This document shows positions 5,549 through 5,899 of a stretch of 5,899 nt of DNA, piece by piece. How positions within the stretch are numbered: position 1 is the stretch's first letter; every line of letters starts with the position of its first letter. This DNA is from Chloroflexota bacterium (GTDB lineage: Bacteria > Chloroflexota > Limnocylindria > Limnocylindrales > CSP1-4): contig JAJYJR010000393.1 in assembly GCA_021789355.1 (NCBI GenBank), positions 1 to 5,899 of the forward strand, written 5' to 3'. Both the position numbers and the translations under genes were made by a program. Below the pieces are notes generated by a model that ran no database searches, was not told where the DNA came from, and saw only the letters and a list, made by a program, of their open reading frames with translations.

Positions 5549-5899
5549 GTGTCCGCCGGCCAGGCAACTCCCGCCGCCGTCGATCTCCGTGGCGTCTCGC
5601 GGAGTTTCGGGGCCGTTCATGCGGTCGACGGAATCGACCTGCGCTTGGAGCTCGGGGAGATCGCCGCGCTCCTGGGGCCGAACGGGGCCGGCAAGACGAC
5701 GACGATCGACATGATCCTCGGCCTCGGGCGACCCGATCGGGGATTCGTCAGCGTGCTCGGCATGTCGCCCGTCGTGGCGGTCTCGCGCGGCCTCGTCGGG
5801 GCAGTCCTGCAGACGGGCGGGCTCCTGAAGGACCTGACCGTTCGGGAGACGGTTCGCCTGACGGCGTCGCTGTACGCGGAATCGCGGCCGATCGACGAG
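5549..5899 (+). CDS. ABC transporter ATP-binding protein (5' part, cut by window end)
   Basis: The first 117 codons of an ABC ATPase, the cytoplasmic engine of a membrane transporter. Start GTG 5549 is nearly forced: an in-frame TGA lies at 5519-5521, no other start lies between, and the protein begins just before the expected first strand (VDLRGVSRSFG). Phe20 is at the A-loop position. Walker A is GPNGAGKTT at 43-51, and the Q-loop glutamine is Gln88 in VLQTGGLLKDLTVRETV. The signature, Walker B and H-loop lie beyond the window. The spacing and the GLLKDLTVRE segment resemble ATPases of ABC-2-type exporters (drug, polyketide or Na+ efflux; COG1131/CcmA-like), usually followed by a permease gene, which would be off the right edge. 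Substrate cannot be told. It is divergent from the hydrolase gene and probably transcribed from the leaderless promoter directly in front. Confidence 0.93.
   Translation, partial: MSAGQATPAAVDLRGVSRSFGAVHAVDGIDLRLELGEIAALLGPNGAGKTTTIDMILGLGRPDRGFVSVLGMSPVVAVSRGLVGAVLQTGGLLKDLTVRETVRLTASLYAESRPIDE

Noticed and set aside
5142..5567. Reverse-strand frame with a hydrophobic stretch (LWRAVSAWLVSAWPFAALTH)
   Set aside because: A brief membrane-like segment only. The rest is unlike protein, it has no ribosome site, and it lies opposite the more convincing forward gene remnant.
5223..5714. 163-codon forward frame as an intact gene
   Set aside because: Only its first ~40 codons look like protein. 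It overruns the ABC ATPase gene in a different frame by more than 160 bases, so it is treated as a remnant.

Overview
This is a very GC-rich bacterial window. Coding frames use G/C-ending codons heavily, and long spurious open frames run on the opposite strand. It looks like Chloroflexota, perhaps a soil or metagenome lineage of the Limnocylindria type; a high-GC actinobacterial relative is the main alternative. This rests on the lipoprotein style (a lipobox Cys followed by long Pro/Ser/Thr/Ala linkers), an SH3b lipoprotein of a type I associate with Chloroflexota, a divergent SGNH-hydrolase lipoprotein of similar association, and a -10-only promoter with no leader. No rRNA or tRNA marker is present, so the placement is an inference.

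Layout: 1-474 holds no convincing gene. It may contain the tail of a gene to the left (possible stop at 72-74), and it has an intrinsic-terminator-like hairpin at 165-195. Two translationally coupled forward genes follow, sharing an ATGA overlap. The first (475-1497) is an SH3b lipoprotein with a Trp-rich centre. The second (1494-3920) is an 808-residue lipoprotein made of beta-sandwich modules: CBM9/DOMON-like, Ig-like, FN3-like and two galactose-binding-like modules. The convergent gap 3921-4188 contains two perfect palindromes and a long inverted repeat. On the reverse strand, 5073-4189 encodes an SGNH/GDSL-type hydrolase lipoprotein with a strong GGAGGA ribosome site and a hairpin in its leader. 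The divergent gap 5074-5548 contains what appears to be the remnant of a small-protein gene (5199-5333). It ends in a TAGACT -10 box placed so that the next gene, an ABC transporter ATPase cut by the window end (5549 onward), would be transcribed without a leader.

How they work together: all three complete genes encode exported, lipid-anchored proteins. One carries a presumptive wall-binding SH3b module, one carries presumptive glycan-binding modules, and one is a presumptive esterase. This suggests a cell-surface theme, but only the first two share an operon. The ABC ATPase starts a separate unit, probably an ABC-2-type exporter whose membrane subunit would lie to the right. I did not find a clearly new defence, mobile or RNA-guided system. 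The most unusual items are the Trp-rich domain, the altered SGNH motifs, the gene remnant and the predicted leaderless start.
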